From: Blastobasis lacticolella
Taxonomy: Eukaryota; Arthropoda; Insecta; Lepidoptera; Blastobasidae
Reading direction: 5' to 3'
Assembly: GCA_905147135.1 (NCBI GenBank)
Contig: LR990041.1
Coordinates: 8,307,907-8,371,906 of the forward strand
DNA: 64,000 bases
A program made the translations under genes and the position numbers. The notes under the pieces were generated by a model. That model saw only the letters and a list, made by a program, of their open reading frames with translations, searched no databases and had not been told where the DNA came from. Shown in pieces: positions 1-10,640 of this stretch; position 1 is the stretch's first letter; each line of letters begins with the position of its first letter.

Positions 1-530
1 CTTCTTCCTACCATCAAAGAGCATTTTAATTTACCTAATTCATAGGGCCATGATTGAAATATCTCATGTCGAAATACCTAAAGCGTGTATCATCTCATTG
101 TTCTTGTGATCTTTTCTTATAATAATAAAAATAGGTATGTAAACAGACGGTTGACTTGACCTAAGTTAGAACGGAATTTATAATATTTAAAGCTGGAGCA
201 ATCCCTAATAGCATAGAGAAAACAATACTCTAGCTATAGTCATCAAATCAAATCAATTTCAATCGAGAAAACGGCGGGTGTAGGAAAGTAGGGAGGACAT
301 ACAAGTGTACACCCTAAACCTAAGTTTGTGCAACTCTCCATTCTCCCTCTCCTCAAAACCGCTCCGGCCGCCATAACAGCTGAGTTTCGCAACCAGTTAC
401 CAAACACCTCAAAACTATCTTGTTCAAGGGTTATTCAGGCTTAGGCTTCCTTTAACAACTAATTACGACACACTTTCATGAAGCATTTCATATTCTTCGC
501 GTCTTACAATAACACCTTTCAAGTACCTGT
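1..530. other. Intergenic, no gene seen
   Basis: AT-rich sequence without a convincing open frame. Around 250-310 a stretch beginning TCAATCGAGAAAACGG and continuing TAGGAAAGTAGGGAGGA resembles part of the LINE 3' end described at 532-705, so a degraded copy is possible. Nothing else is recognised. Confidence 0.5.
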
Positions 531-531
531 T

Positions 532-705
532 CAAAATTCAAAATTCAAAATTTCTTTATTGATTTGGACAATAAATATCTCTTTCAATCGTCAAAAAGGA
601 GGGGGGTAGGAAAGTAGGAAGGAAACACACAGTGACACGCTGACCGCCCTATGGCCGTAGATAAACGTATCCCTCGCCAACCGAACCGTGCTCGACAATG
701 CCAGG
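532..705 (-). repeat. LINE-like 3' end fragment (copy 1)
   Basis: Begins with three copies of TTCAAAA-type sequence and then TTTATTGATTTGGACA, continuing through TAGGAAAGTAGGAAGGAAAC, a GACACGCTGACCGCC block and GTGCTCGACAATGCCAGGC. The same ordered blocks recur at 18117-18302, with few differences. The repetitive edge lies at the low coordinate, so the element probably points to the minus strand. The class is inferred; no coding part is attached here. Confidence 0.6.
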
Positions 706-1110
706 CAGAGCCGGAACGCTATATTACATTATATAGGTATGTCTAGTATAATTAAGAAAAAAACACCTAAAACTACAGCAAGAGTAAGCCAGTCCACCAA
801 GGCAGCACCCGTTCACGAGTATAACGCAGGGCCCAGCCATCGTCCAATTCAACCATATTTGAGGGAAAAGAGCGACCCGGCCCCCACGCCACGCATGTTA
901 ATTAAGTCTTCTTACGACGTAACCCACGTTTCATACTTATTATTGCAACAAAATCTGTTGCAATAAAGGAGTATGAAATGTTGTGTTTAAATATACCACA
1001 ATAAACGTTTATGTCGTGTTGTGTCCAGCAGAGTATAACATAGGTATAGCAACAATCTCTTCCATTCCTGACTGTCTAATATCTTAGGGTGCATCAAACT
1101 CTCGCGAATT

Positions 1111-1275
1111 CTAATAACGAGTGTGACCTCCTCTTGCCTAAATCACAGCTTCCATCCTTCTGGGCATGCTTTTCACGATATTTTCGACAACGTTTTGAGG
1201 AATGCTTTCCCACTCTTGTTCAACTCACAACTCCCTAATGTTTTGTGGAGCATGTTGCACTGATCTTACCCGTCT
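1111..1275 (-). pseudogene. Tc1-like transposase C-terminal remnant
   Basis: On the minus strand one frame gives the hallmark end of Tc1-family transposases: EQEWESIPQNVVENIV, then SMPRRMEAVI, a stop, ARGGHTRY and the terminal stop at 1111-1113. Tc1 proteins characteristically end with an MPRR..AVI segment followed by GG(H/Y)T.Y. At least two in-frame stops interrupt the frame, one before VEQEW and one after EAVI. The catalytic core is absent and no inverted repeats were found, so this is an old fragment with no function. Confidence 0.7.
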
Positions 1276-1835
1276 TTTTTAAACATCAGTCTTGACTTCA
1301 AGCTGACCAGGATAAACGATGAATCCCAACTTCTGGAAAATACGCTTGGTCGTCTCCATTCATAAAAATTTAATCATCGCCAAGAGCAGTTTATATGGGT
1401 TGTGTAGAGCAGTTAAAGTAAGTGATTTGTATTTGTACGTAGGTACTTAGACCTTCTTATTAAATCTCTGTCACTGCGTAAACCACGTCCTGGATAAATC
1501 ATACTCGGATACAAAAACATTATTTCCTTAACAAAACCACGTTATAAGTCTATATATCCCTACTACTAAGGTAGGTAAGGTATGTAAGTAAGGAAACCCA
1601 ATGTATGGAACCCAAATAAAAGTCGCAAATGATAATTACAATAATTTTACGCTTTTAATAATTACTACCTAACATTTTACTGTACCACGGGCAGAAGATG
1701 AGTTGGTTGTCATTAATTAGACTCATGAGTCAGTTAGGTGGCAAAGAAGAATTAATACTTAGATACTCTGCTATATATAATAAGTGAGTCCAGTTACTTG
1801 TTTCAGCTTGCATATGTCAGATTCTGCAACATCTA
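1276..1835. other. Intergenic, no gene seen
   Basis: Mostly AT-rich unique-looking DNA. The first part may still derive from the Tc1-like element, but no further protein similarity can be read in any frame. Confidence 0.45.
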
Positions 1836-2112
1836 AATAAATAAATAAATCATTTATTATCAACTGGACGCCACAACACAACATTTATACTTACAAAGAA
1901 TTACATACATATTTCGACACACAATCATACAAAAAAAAAAAAAAAAAAAACACATAATTCTTAAAAAAAAAACAACTTGGCATTGCCGTGCTGTGGCCCT
2001 CCCGGTCGATAAAGGGACCTCACTCAGCATGAGCCGTGGCCAAAGCCGCGGCGCTGGTCTTCCGCGGGTCCCTCGGAGTGAGGTCCGGACCGCTACCCTT
2101 ACTACGTGCGTT
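1836..2112 (-). repeat. 3' UTR fragment of the CR1-like LINE
   Basis: Starts with an AATA repeat, then an A-rich stretch, CTTGGCATTGCCGTGCTGTGG and a GC-rich block (about 2015-2092). This is the reverse complement of 32928-33180, the 3' UTR and tail of the LINE at 28 kb. The A-rich tail at the low coordinate gives minus orientation. Both copies keep a stem in which GGACCTCACTC faces GAGTGAGGTCC; in this copy the pairing is perfect. It is a 5'-truncated insertion without coding sequence. Confidence 0.8.
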
Positions 2113-3180
2113 TGTGTAAACAGTAGAATTTTAAAGATATCTGATGATAAATGATAATTTTACAATAATACATAATAATTAATTGTTGAAACTCAATCTC
2201 TCTCTCAAAATCAACATCTCTTTGTCTTAGGAATCCTTTTCACAAACGATATCACCCAACACACCCATGTTACATAAAAAAATGAGGCTAAAAATGCATA
2301 TTATATAATATACTAATCAAGTTTATTCAAACACTATTCGGCATTCACGTGCGTCCAATTAGCAAACCGTAAACTTGACTACGTCAGCGAACCGATTGCG
2401 GCAGCAGACGTAATAAAACATACCCATAAGGTTTAGACACCGGTCCCATACAATTAGCGAGCGCGCCCCCTACGCCACTTGTGGGCAATGGTTTCGAATC
2501 TACCGCAATATGTAAAAAGGATAAAAAGCACGTTCAAGCAATATACCCTTCCGAAGCTCGCCAGCTTCTTTCCTAAGCGATTTTTCATGAGCTGCGCAGC
2601 GTTAATGTGTACCAACGCCCGGCTTCGGCGGCATACTTTGCGTCTTCGCAGGAAATAAATTATGCTCATGCCAGTGGCGGGTAGCGTTACAGAAAATTCA
2701 CCCGAAGATAAGTAGTCAGTTATTTTCACATTTAGTTTTTACCGAGCGGCTGGCGGCCGAGACTCGCGTTGCTACGCGGTGCCGAGCGCCCACCGCTCTC
2801 TACAATTCGAACCGCCGATCTTAACAAAATGCCACCGCTGACATGTAAATGTGAATTATATATGAGGTATATTTACTCTCGTTTTCACTCAATTTATTCC
2901 CTAAAAACGTGCCTGAGAAACAAAACGTTTGCGTTGTTTATGATGTGGGTGTTCGAGTTAATATTTATGATACTTGTACGCACACGAAGAGGGCTCTTCC
3001 GACCGTCCAATTTTCACTTGCGGCCTCGTTACCAATTCCCTATTTGAAGCATCATGGAATAATGAGGATAAAAACAGATCGATTCTATCTACATTGTTCC
3101 GTGGTACCTCACGTCTAACCGCATAACGAGTACTTTCCGGTTAGTCATACTTAAGGTAAACAAGTTCTTGACTCAACGTC
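2113..3180. other. Upstream region of the MBF2 gene
   Basis: About 1.07 kb with no supported gene. A GC-richer patch at 2740-2830 precedes an ATG at 2829 in a favourable context (AACAAAATGCC). Its frame runs into a possible splice donor AGGTATAT near 2865. This might be a small first exon or an upstream transcript leader, but nothing confirms it. Confidence 0.4.
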
Positions 3181-3185
3181 AGATC

Positions 3186-3218
3186 ATAAAAGCGAATTAA
3201 AGGCCGGTGGTCTACAGT
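3186..3218 (+). promoter_or_regulatory. Putative core promoter of the MBF2-family gene
   Basis: A TATA-like ATAAAAG at 3186-3192 lies about 30 bases before an arthropod-type initiator (ACAGT, 3214-3218). The spacing is canonical. A start near 3216 would give a 5' leader of about 69 bases ending in the translation context CCAAAATGA. The assignment rests on motif spacing only. Confidence 0.5.
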
Positions 3219-3284
3219 GTGCGACCATCCGCTGACCGCGTTACATATCTCGTGTAGAGGCCGACCGCTTGAGAGTGATCCAAA

Positions 3285-3479
3285 ATGAAGTCGTGCGCCT
3301 TGTTGCTGTTGGTGGTGTTGCTGGCATGCTTTAGCGATGTCCAGTCCAAGGACCTTATCGTAGGCACCAGTTACAACGGTCGTCTGATTTGGCAGGGAAA
3401 GGCTGAGTACAATGCCATCCCTCTAAAGAAGAGGGTCAAAGACGTGTTCTACTCTGACCCAGGACAGCAAATTATCAAG
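3285..3479 (+). CDS. MBF2-family secreted protein, exon 1
   Basis: The first coding exon encodes residues 1-65 of a predicted 111-residue protein; it ends in phase 0 at a CAAG|GTGAAT donor. Residues 1-21 are a clear signal peptide: a basic start, a leucine/valine-rich core (LLLLVVLLA) and likely cleavage after VQS. The mature part begins KDLIVGTSYNGRLI, matching the V/I-G-x(n)-G-R/D-L-I opening of MBF2-family proteins. The family is named after a Bombyx mori transcription coactivator, but most members have signal peptides and are probably extracellular; their function is poorly known. The ATG at 3285 is preferred because it starts the signal peptide and sits in a good initiation context. Confidence 0.85.
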
Positions 3480-4943
3480 GTGAATATAGTTTGACATATA
3501 CATATTTGGAACTAGTTTATTAATTAAATTAAGTAGTTGTCCTTAACTTTATACCAGTGTAAACAAAAATGGCTGATTAGTTAACAGGTTATCTAACTCC
3601 AACAAGTTACTCACTGTATTACTTCATTTATTATAGATCAGAACGATTTACTTGTGTTTATTCTTCTAAACAATGTAAAGTAATCAAAAACGATATACGT
3701 ATTAATAAACGCACGATAGGCAACCATACAAAATGAAGGAGTATTTAGCCATTAACATTGCTTGAATGATTGGATAACCGTTTAGTAATTCCGGCTTACA
3801 GTAGAATTTACTAAGCGCGTCAAGTATTCTGATAATATTATTACCACATACCTACTCGTTTATTTAAGTCAAATGTTTGCAGTCGTTTGCTTGATAAGGA
3901 CAATCTGTCTCATTAAGTGTTTTAAAGACCATGGTAGTATGGTTTTCATTAATAATTAGCTCCCATACTTGACAGTATTAAATACCTACGATACACGAAT
4001 AGTTTATCGTATTCCATCCACACAAAACCTACATTTACGTAACAAACCGCAAGTGTTTATTGACAAACACTGATTTAATTTATTTGTTACCTATGCAATG
4101 TACTCGTACTAGTGGTTTAACAATAAAAAGGCGACATGGAAACATAGTCTATTCAACCTCCTATCGCAATTCTAAGCGTAACCTTGAACGAAGGAATAAT
4201 AAAGCCTTGAATACACGCCTTTTTGTATAATATAGGAACTAAAAAAGTCGATTTGAAAGGTCTATAAAAGCATTTATAAGCTTTATGTCCTTATAGACGT
4301 ATTTTTTGTGAATTTTTCAATTCTATAGTTTGAGGAAGTACATAATAGTTTCAAGAAGGTATTATTATTTTAGTCCTGTAAGTACCCCATCAAAAGCAGA
4401 CCTTATGCGAGATTAGATCTAGGTTATACGATTCATTTGCAAAACAAAACAATGTCATTGTCGTCCTATTTGGTTTCTATGAGCTTTATTACACGACATG
4501 ACAATCATAACAAACAGACGGAATGGCCGTACATATCTTGGTAGGCGTATTAAAATTACAAATTTGAAATTGGTCAAGTCTGGTCTAATAGTTTCTATCT
4601 CAACGGCTAACCTTTAACTGGTCTTGCCATGGATTATAATGGTATTATTATGTTAATAAAATAGACCAAGCAATAAAATGTCTATAAATAAAACACGTAT
4701 ATGCAATAACTCAAAACCACGAGTTATAAATTTTACATTTTAGCGTTAGTTTATCAACTACTGAGTTCTTGTTTGACCGGTCATTCCTAAAAACACATGA
4801 CTTCGTGGACCATTTTTGATACGTTCAAAGACCACCAGTGGTCCACGGAATACAAGTGACCTACCAATTCTAGTCTGCCCCGTTAGGTCCCCCTACCGAT
4901 CTTAAAACAACCGAGAATACAACTAAGTATGTTTCCTTTCCAG
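3480..4943 (+). other. Intron of the MBF2-family gene
   Basis: A 1464-base intron with a GT donor at 3480 and a pyrimidine-rich acceptor (TTTCCTTTCCAG) ending at 4943. It is AT-rich and phase 0. No gene or named repeat was recognised inside it. Confidence 0.85.
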
Positions 4944-5084
4944 GGCGTCATAGCTCGTGACCTAGACCACACTGGTGCCGAGGCGAGCATCACTGCCGGA
5001 GGACCAGGCTTCTCCTACGTCAACCTCAAGCTAAAGAGCGAGCGAGGCTCTGGACTCAACTACCAAATAGAAGTTTACGTCTAA
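4944..5084 (+). CDS. MBF2-family secreted protein, exon 2
   Basis: The second and last coding exon has 46 codons plus a TAA stop at 5082-5084, joined in phase 0 to the exon ending at 3479. It carries the most diagnostic part of the family: GVIARDLDHTG, then ASITAGGPGFSYVNLKLKSE, RGSG and a terminal IEVYV. MBF2-family proteins share the A-x-I-x-x-GG-x(n)-V-x-L/I core followed by S-x-RG-x-G and end in an EVY-type strand. The total of 111 aa is normal for the family. In Lepidoptera these genes often form clusters, but no second copy is visible within 58 kb downstream. Confidence 0.87.
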   Translation, partial: GVIARDLDHTGAEASITAGGPGFSYVNLKLKSERGSGLNYQIEVYV

Positions 5085-5197
5085 ACTCAAATTCGACAAG
5101 TCTAGTGTGAGCATTCCATTCACTGCTGCAAATTCGCGTCATACTGTGTCCAGAGAACTAATTTGACGAGTTCTAATTACAGGCTTATATTAATACT

Positions 5198-5203
5198 AAT
5201 AAA
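5198..5203 (+). terminator. Poly(A) signal of the MBF2-family gene
   Basis: An AATAAA hexamer lies 114 bases after the stop codon, giving a 3' UTR of roughly 130-150 bases. It is the first canonical hexamer downstream. Confidence 0.6.
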
Positions 5204-5659
5204 GTAAAGTGCTCCACATCACACTATTCATGGAGAACCCGACACGAAAATATATTCAATTTGCGAAAACCCTAGCACATTTTAATGGCATGAAATTTAC
5301 GTAACTCAACGCCTGCACTGGACGTATTATAACACTACCTATTGTTAAATGTTTCATTGCGATGTCTGGCCATAGTTTTACTGAAATAGGTTTGCAATTA
5401 CTGTTTACGGATATTCGTTTTGAGAGATTTGTATGAGGCTGCATCGTAATATCTTACAACATTTTCATGCTAAGTATTAGGTATTTCTAAATTATTTGTA
5501 GTATTCGTGTTAGTTAAGTATTTGTTTTAAGAATAATTATACATAGTTTATGTTTCACTAATGAATCAAACCCTGTAAACCAAAAAATATTAAATGTATG
5601 AAATTAATAAGAGTATTGTCATTATAACATAATCCTGCTTTGTATATTTCTCCGTCCAG

Positions 5660-5767
5660 TGGTTCGCCAATCTCGCAAACAAAAAGATCATGGGGCACTA
5701 TAACATGAAATCTATAGGCACCCACGGCGTATTGATAGGTTTAGAGACAAGTCTAGTTTACACTATG
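5660..5767 (+). other. Unassigned exon-like segment
   Basis: 108 bases open in one frame only (36 codons, WFANLANKK... to ...SLVYTM), flanked by a pyrimidine-rich acceptor (TTTCTCCGTCCAG) and a near-perfect donor (ATG|GTAAGTGA). Both borders are phase 0. The other two frames have stops. It lies about 460 bases past the MBF2 poly(A) signal on the same strand. I do not recognise the protein family and found no partner exons, so it could be an internal exon of another gene or chance. Confidence 0.35.
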
Positions 5768-5871
5768 GTAAGTGATTGAAAGCTAAAATTGCGTTATTCG
5801 TACAATAACATGCAATACTCACAGTTATTACCAAGAATTGGATTTAAAAAAATGTAAACACAAATTGAATA

Positions 5872-5906
5872 CTGTTAGGCGAATAATTTTCGCATTCGCC
5901 TAACAG
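5872..5906. repeat. Perfect 12-bp stem inverted repeat
   Basis: CTGTTAGGCGAA and its exact reverse complement TTCGCCTAACAG are separated by 11 bases. AT-rich flanks extend the pairing imperfectly (AAATTGAATA with AACTAATTT). It could be a remnant of a small MITE; no function is implied. Confidence 0.6.
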
Positions 5907-6257
5907 AACTAATTTAAAATTTACGATTACTCATCGGAACAACAGAGAGAGGTTGGAGGTCTTTAAAATGTGGTGCTGGAGGAGGATGGAGAGAATAAGT
6001 TTGACTGAAATCTGAAATGAATGTGTTGGGGATTATGAATAAGAAAAGGGCTTAAGAAAGAGGAAACATTAATGGAACGGAAAATTGAGGGATGTAGAGG
6101 TAAGGAAGACTTAGAGGGAGTTATGTGCAGCAAGTGAAGGAGAAAGTGGGAGCCAAAGTAAATGGCGATTGCTCCATCGATAAGAACGATGCTATTATAA
6201 CGATGACCATAGAACATTGAGAAAGTAGGTGTAGGTAATATCTATTATATATATCAC

Positions 6258-6455
6258 TACATAGTATAAAACAAAGTCGCTTTCTCTGTCCCTATGTCCC
6301 TTTGTATGCTTAAATCTTTGAAACTACGCAACGGATTTTGATGCGGTTTTTTTTAATAGATAGAGTGATTCAAGAGGAAGGTTTTTAAGTAAGAGAAAAA
6401 GGGTAGGTAAGGGTAAAATAGGTGTACGCGTACGAAGTCGCGCCGGGTCCACTAG
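6258..6455 (+). mobile_element. Non-autonomous Helitron-like copy
   Basis: Reads TATAAAACAAAGTCGCTT at the left, contains ACTACGCAACGGATTTTGATG and ends in a short CGCG...CGCG hairpin followed 12 bases later by CACTAG, then host T. A 3' CTAG preceded by a hairpin, with insertion before T, is the Helitron signature. Copies at 14233-14432 and 40771-40947 end at the identical position. No Rep/helicase is present, so it would depend on an autonomous element. Confidence 0.6.
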
Positions 6456-6552
6456 TAATTCATAATTAGCACCACGGAGTGCTAATCGGCTCCCTAGACT
6501 GTTGTACCAGGCTCAGGGTTCCCAGTGGAAGACCTTAGTCAACTTCGCTTCG

Positions 6553-6570
6553 CCAACGATATTAGGAGGT
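6553..6570 (+). repeat. Target-site duplication of the RTE element, left copy
   Basis: CCAACGATATTAGGAGGT here is identical over 18 bases to 9548-9565. The two copies directly bound the RTE LINE: the low-coordinate edge is its ATG-repeat 3' tail and the high-coordinate edge its 5' end. A long duplication like this fits target-primed reverse transcription. Confidence 0.75.
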
Positions 6571-9547
6571 CATCATCACCATCTGAGCGGTCAATCATGG
6601 CTACTGCCAGGGTTCGCTTTCCTGATTTTCTTTCTCCACTTTTTCCGATCTTCGGCATCCTCACGTCGTCAGTCGTTGGCTCTCGCGTTCGACTCGGCGA
6701 TGTCAATCCATCGCTTCTTAGGTCTCCCGCGGGACCTCTTTCCTGATACAGGTAGGTTTAGACACTTATTTCCCACGTATCCCTGGGGCTTGCGCAACAC
6801 GTGACCATACCAGCGCAACCTTGCCTCTTCGATCTTATCCGCGATATCTCTTACACCAAGGCTGCCGCGGATGTACTCGTTACGCACTCGATAAACTCGC
6901 ATAACGCCACACATCCACCGCAGCATTTTCATTTCGTTTGCGGACGTGCTTCATACGCCGGCCAGGTTTCGCTGCCATAAAGTATCACTGGCCTAATTAT
7001 GCTCTTATATATTAGGCCCTTGAGCTTGATTGGGATTTTAGGGTCACAGGTAACCGCCGTGAGCTCCCGCCATTTGGCCCAAGCTGCGGAGATTCGGGCC
7101 TTGACATCGGGGCTGATATCGCCGGACTCATTACCTATACGGATGGTGTCGGGATCTGCGCTGCAGCTGGCCATATACTCTGTCTTGGCGACGTTCAGCT
7201 TCAAACCACCGTTTTCTAGCACTGCCTTCCACGTGTTTACCTTGGTTTCAAGATCCTGCCTAAGCTTGCTCACCAGTACGATGTCATCAGCGTATTTCAT
7301 AAGCCAAGGTGGCGCGTCCTGAATTTCCGCTGAGAGGACATCGAGCACAATGCAAAACAAGTAAATGCTCAGCACTGAACCCAGGTGAACACCAACGGTA
7401 ATCGGGAAGGAATTAGTATGGCCTACGATGGTTTTGACGACGGCCTCAGATTTAGCGTACATGTTCTGGAAAATTTTAATGTACGCCTCGGGCACAGACT
7501 TTAATCACAGAGCCCACCAGATTATCTCACGTGGGACACTGTCGAAGGCCCTCTGCAGGTAGAGGAATGCGAAATGCAACGGTTGATTCCTACTGCAGTA
7601 GGACTCCTGGAGAACCCTGTGAGTGTGAGTGCAAGGATTGAATCCGTTGTATTGACATTCCGACAAGGAACATTCCTGGCGAAGTCTCTGGTCTATAATA
7701 CGTTCAAAAAGCTTTATTGTGTGGCTCATGTGCTTGATACCTCGATAGTTGCCGCACTCCTGCACTCTACCCTTTCCTTTATAGATTTGCGTAGTAATAT
7801 TTACGCGCCACGCGTCAGGTATAAGCCCCGCAGCTGTGATCCTGTTGAATAGTTCAGTGAGCAAGAGTACGCCCCGGGTCCCTATTGTTTTCCAGGTTTC
7901 TATGGGTATTCCGTCATGGCCAATAGCTTTTCCGTTCTTCATACGGACCAGAGACCTCTCCACCTCGTCATGGGTAATCGGGCTTATCATGCCAAGGTTT
8001 TCAGGAAGCTGTGGTGGTTGCACGTAGTTATTGGCATCGTTTGACAGTTCCTTGAAATGACAGCACCAACGGTCTTTAATAGGGTTTGCACATGTGAGCA
8101 ACACGCCGTCTGTGCCTTTAATGGCAACACATTTTGTCACATCCAGACTGGCTCGGCTCCGCGACTTTTCCAACTTGTAGACGAGCTTTTGCCCCTCCAC
8201 AGTATCCAACGCATCGTAGAGCGGAGCCAGCTGGGCCGACCACGCTTTTGCCACCTCCATTTTAGCTCGCCGTTTTGCCCCCAAGTACATCTCCTTATCC
8301 GATAGTGAGCTACTGCGCTGCCATTTCTTGAAACATGCCTTTTTGTGCCTTACTGCTTCCTGCACCTCACTATTCCACCAACCCGTGTCCTTATCAATTC
8401 TTCAGCCACCTTTCGATGTGCCGAGTACCGTTCGTCCGAGTTTGAGGATGGAATTCTGGTAATGACGCCAGAACTCATTGGAGGCTTGCGCTCCAATCGA
8501 GGCCTTCGGCTGCCTCCATGAACACCTGGCTCTTGATTCCTAGATTCCATCACTTAATAGACGGTTTACAGCGTTCTGCCGTAGGCCGTCTACTACTTAC
8601 CCGGACGTCCATGACAAGGACTCGGTGTTGTGCAGTGAGGCATTCCCCCTAGATGACCTTGCACTGGGATACATGGCCGATGTCACGTCTTCGGATCAGC
8701 AGATAATCAATCTGTGATTGGTGTGGGCTTTTTTTATAGGTGATGAGGTGTTCTGGTCTCTTCTGGAAGAAGGTGTTGACCACGGCTAACTCGGTGGCCA
8801 GTGAGGTTAGGAGAATATCTTCTCCCTCACTGTTTCGCTGGCCGTAGCCAAAGCCACCGTGCACCCGACCGAACTCCTCGCTCCTTTGGCCCCCGTGGCC
8901 GTTGAGGTCCGCACCAAACACAATCTGTTCGGAGGATGGTATACGTCGCAAGGTGTCTTCGAAGCTATTCCAGAAGGCAGTCTTTTCGGTGTCGGCGCAG
9001 CTGGTTTGAGGAGCATAGGCGCGGATGAGGTTCATTGCTATCCCCTCAATTTGCGCCTTGATCGCCATGAGTCGATCGCTCACTCTGCTTACCTCCAATA
9101 TGCCGTTCCGGAACTCGTCGCCTACCACAATAGCGACCTCATTGTACAAAAGTTTGTACACCTTCCCGATTTCCCTAGACTTGGAGCCCCACCATCTCGT
9201 TTCCTGTAGGAAGGCCACCTAAACGTGGCTCCTGTACAGTAAGTCGGCAAGCTCCCGAGACCGGCCAGTTAGAGTGCCAACGTGTAGGGTGGCAAAGGCA
9301 CTAACTTCTTTAACCCTGCCCGCGCGTGACAGGGTAGCCCTAGCCCACTTATCACAGGTGTAGGGCGATATGCCTGCGCGTCGTTTAACGGCAACGCCTT
9401 ATTAGCAGACCTTTTCATACTTTTTTTTGCGGTGGTTTGGCTGGTGTTTTGGTGTTCGCCAGCGCCTCGTTCGTCTGTCAGCAGGGGGACCGCGGGCAGG
9501 TGAGGTTGGCTTGGGCCCATGAGATGGTGGTTGGGCCCCATACCCCC
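6571..9547 (-). mobile_element. Near full-length RTE-clade LINE, inactive
   Basis: A 2977-base insertion on the minus strand bounded by an identical 18-base duplication (6553-6570 and 9548-9565). It has the RTE layout: one endonuclease-reverse transcriptase frame, a very short 3' UTR (about 20 bases after the stop at 6591-6593) and a short ATG-type tail. The 5' end begins with a G-run (GGGGGGTATGGGG on the minus strand). Fragments of the same family occur at 15290-15572, 18303-18690, 33930-34260, 39630-39770 and 59635-59720. The coding region is broken, so it is not autonomous. Confidence 0.8.
6591..9310 (-). pseudogene. RTE endonuclease/reverse transcriptase, broken
   Basis: Read on the minus strand, an APE-type endonuclease comes first (HVGTLTGRSRELADLL, QETRWWGSKS, a DLNGHGG motif and QIDYLLIRRRD). 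The reverse transcriptase follows (KNGKAIGHDGIPIETWK, then KYADDIVLVS) and a C-terminal domain (MLRWMCGV, DIADKIEEARLRWYGHVL, SRGRPKKRWID). Lesions: TAG at 9219-9221, TAG at 8649-8651, TGA at 8550-8552, a frameshift near 8520, TGA at 8402-8404, TGA at 7505-7507 and a frameshift near 6935. The first catalytic aspartate of motif A is a tyrosine (FLYLQRAFD, codon at 7559-7561). About 20 residues seem deleted after IRIGNES relative to the copies at 15.3 and 39.6 kb. It is a non-functional relic. Confidence 0.85.
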
Positions 9548-9565
9548 CCAACGATATTAGGAGGT
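9548..9565 (+). repeat. Target-site duplication of the RTE element, right copy
   Basis: Exact 18-base match to 6553-6570, immediately next to the 5' end of the minus-strand RTE LINE. Confidence 0.75.
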
Positions 9566-10482
9566 ACCTAGACCTAACGAGTGGCGAGCTGGTTGCTGTG
9601 CTGAAGTGCGACTAGCCTCAAAGTACGCAACGGTCATCCATCCAACCGTTACCGGTACCGGCGTGCATTGCTTAACTTTTGTTATCGGTCTTGCATGCAC
9701 ACTGCCACTAGACTGGGGTCACTTTTCCACCGTTTGATTTAGGATCATTATTCCTAGTTAGCATTTATGTTTCAGCTATTTCTAACAATTGGCGAACAAT
9801 GCATCCAATTCTGTGCTGCCAAATAATTATATAGGTAAAGGTGTTAATTAAAACAAAGTCAATTAGCACTAGCCTTAGAAGGAGCATCCAAATTTTGGTA
9901 GTTCTTAAACACATGTTTTAAGCTACAGACTTATATCACTAAGTGGTTGTGAGAACCATTGTCTTTGTTACTGTTTACAGTATATAGATTTTAAGACTTT
10001 CGTGGTTATTACACTTTCATAGCACATGTTATCGGGTTTATTACCACGGTTAGTATTGTTATTATCTCAATATTTCGACGCATTTGCATGCGTCATGGTC
10101 ACGAGTAGACTGACTACGTTTAGGTTTATGATTTTATTGTTGTATTTTGTTTAAAAACTATTTAAATTGTTATACATGTTAACATTTTTATTCTAAACCG
10201 CTTATGCTAGGTAGGTCATATATAAATAGGGCAATATAGTAATATCAATAATGTCAATATAATATAATAATATCAATCAATTAAGCTAAGTTAAAAACCG
10301 TTGCATAAAACATTTAGAATTGTGGTAAGTTACAAAAAAAGAAGTTACATAAAAAGTAAGACACATACACATGATTCACTTGACACCGCACACGACACGT
10401 AAAGCTGATTATGTCATATTTTTTAGAGGAGTGTCTTAGATAATACAAGCTAACTAACGATAACTATTATTACTTCTATCTA
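9566..10482. other. Intergenic, no gene seen
   Basis: No gene or named repeat is recognised. The first 170 bases (GC-richer) differ in composition from the AT-rich remainder and may be part of the older sequence into which the RTE inserted. Confidence 0.45.
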
Positions 10483-10640
10483 TAGTATAAAACAAAGTCG
10501 CTTCCCGCCGTCTGTGTATCTATCTATGTATTTATGACTCGTACGATTAGATCTTTTAAACTGCGCAAAAGATTTTAATGCGGTTTCAAGTATATATAGA
10601 CTGATTCAACAGGAATGTTTATAGGTTAGGACAGAACGTG
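10483..10640 (+). mobile_element. Helitron-like fragment, 3' truncated
   Basis: Begins TCTATCTATAGTATAAAACAAAGTCGC without the break shown here and carries ACTGCGCAAAAGATTTTAATG and a GATTCAACAGGAATG block. It parallels the copies at 6258 and 14233, but similarity is lost before the terminal hairpin and CTAG. Confidence 0.5.

Noticed and set aside
6999..9222. Plus-strand open frames across the RTE element
   Set aside because: They are antisense to the RTE ORF and have no protein similarity.
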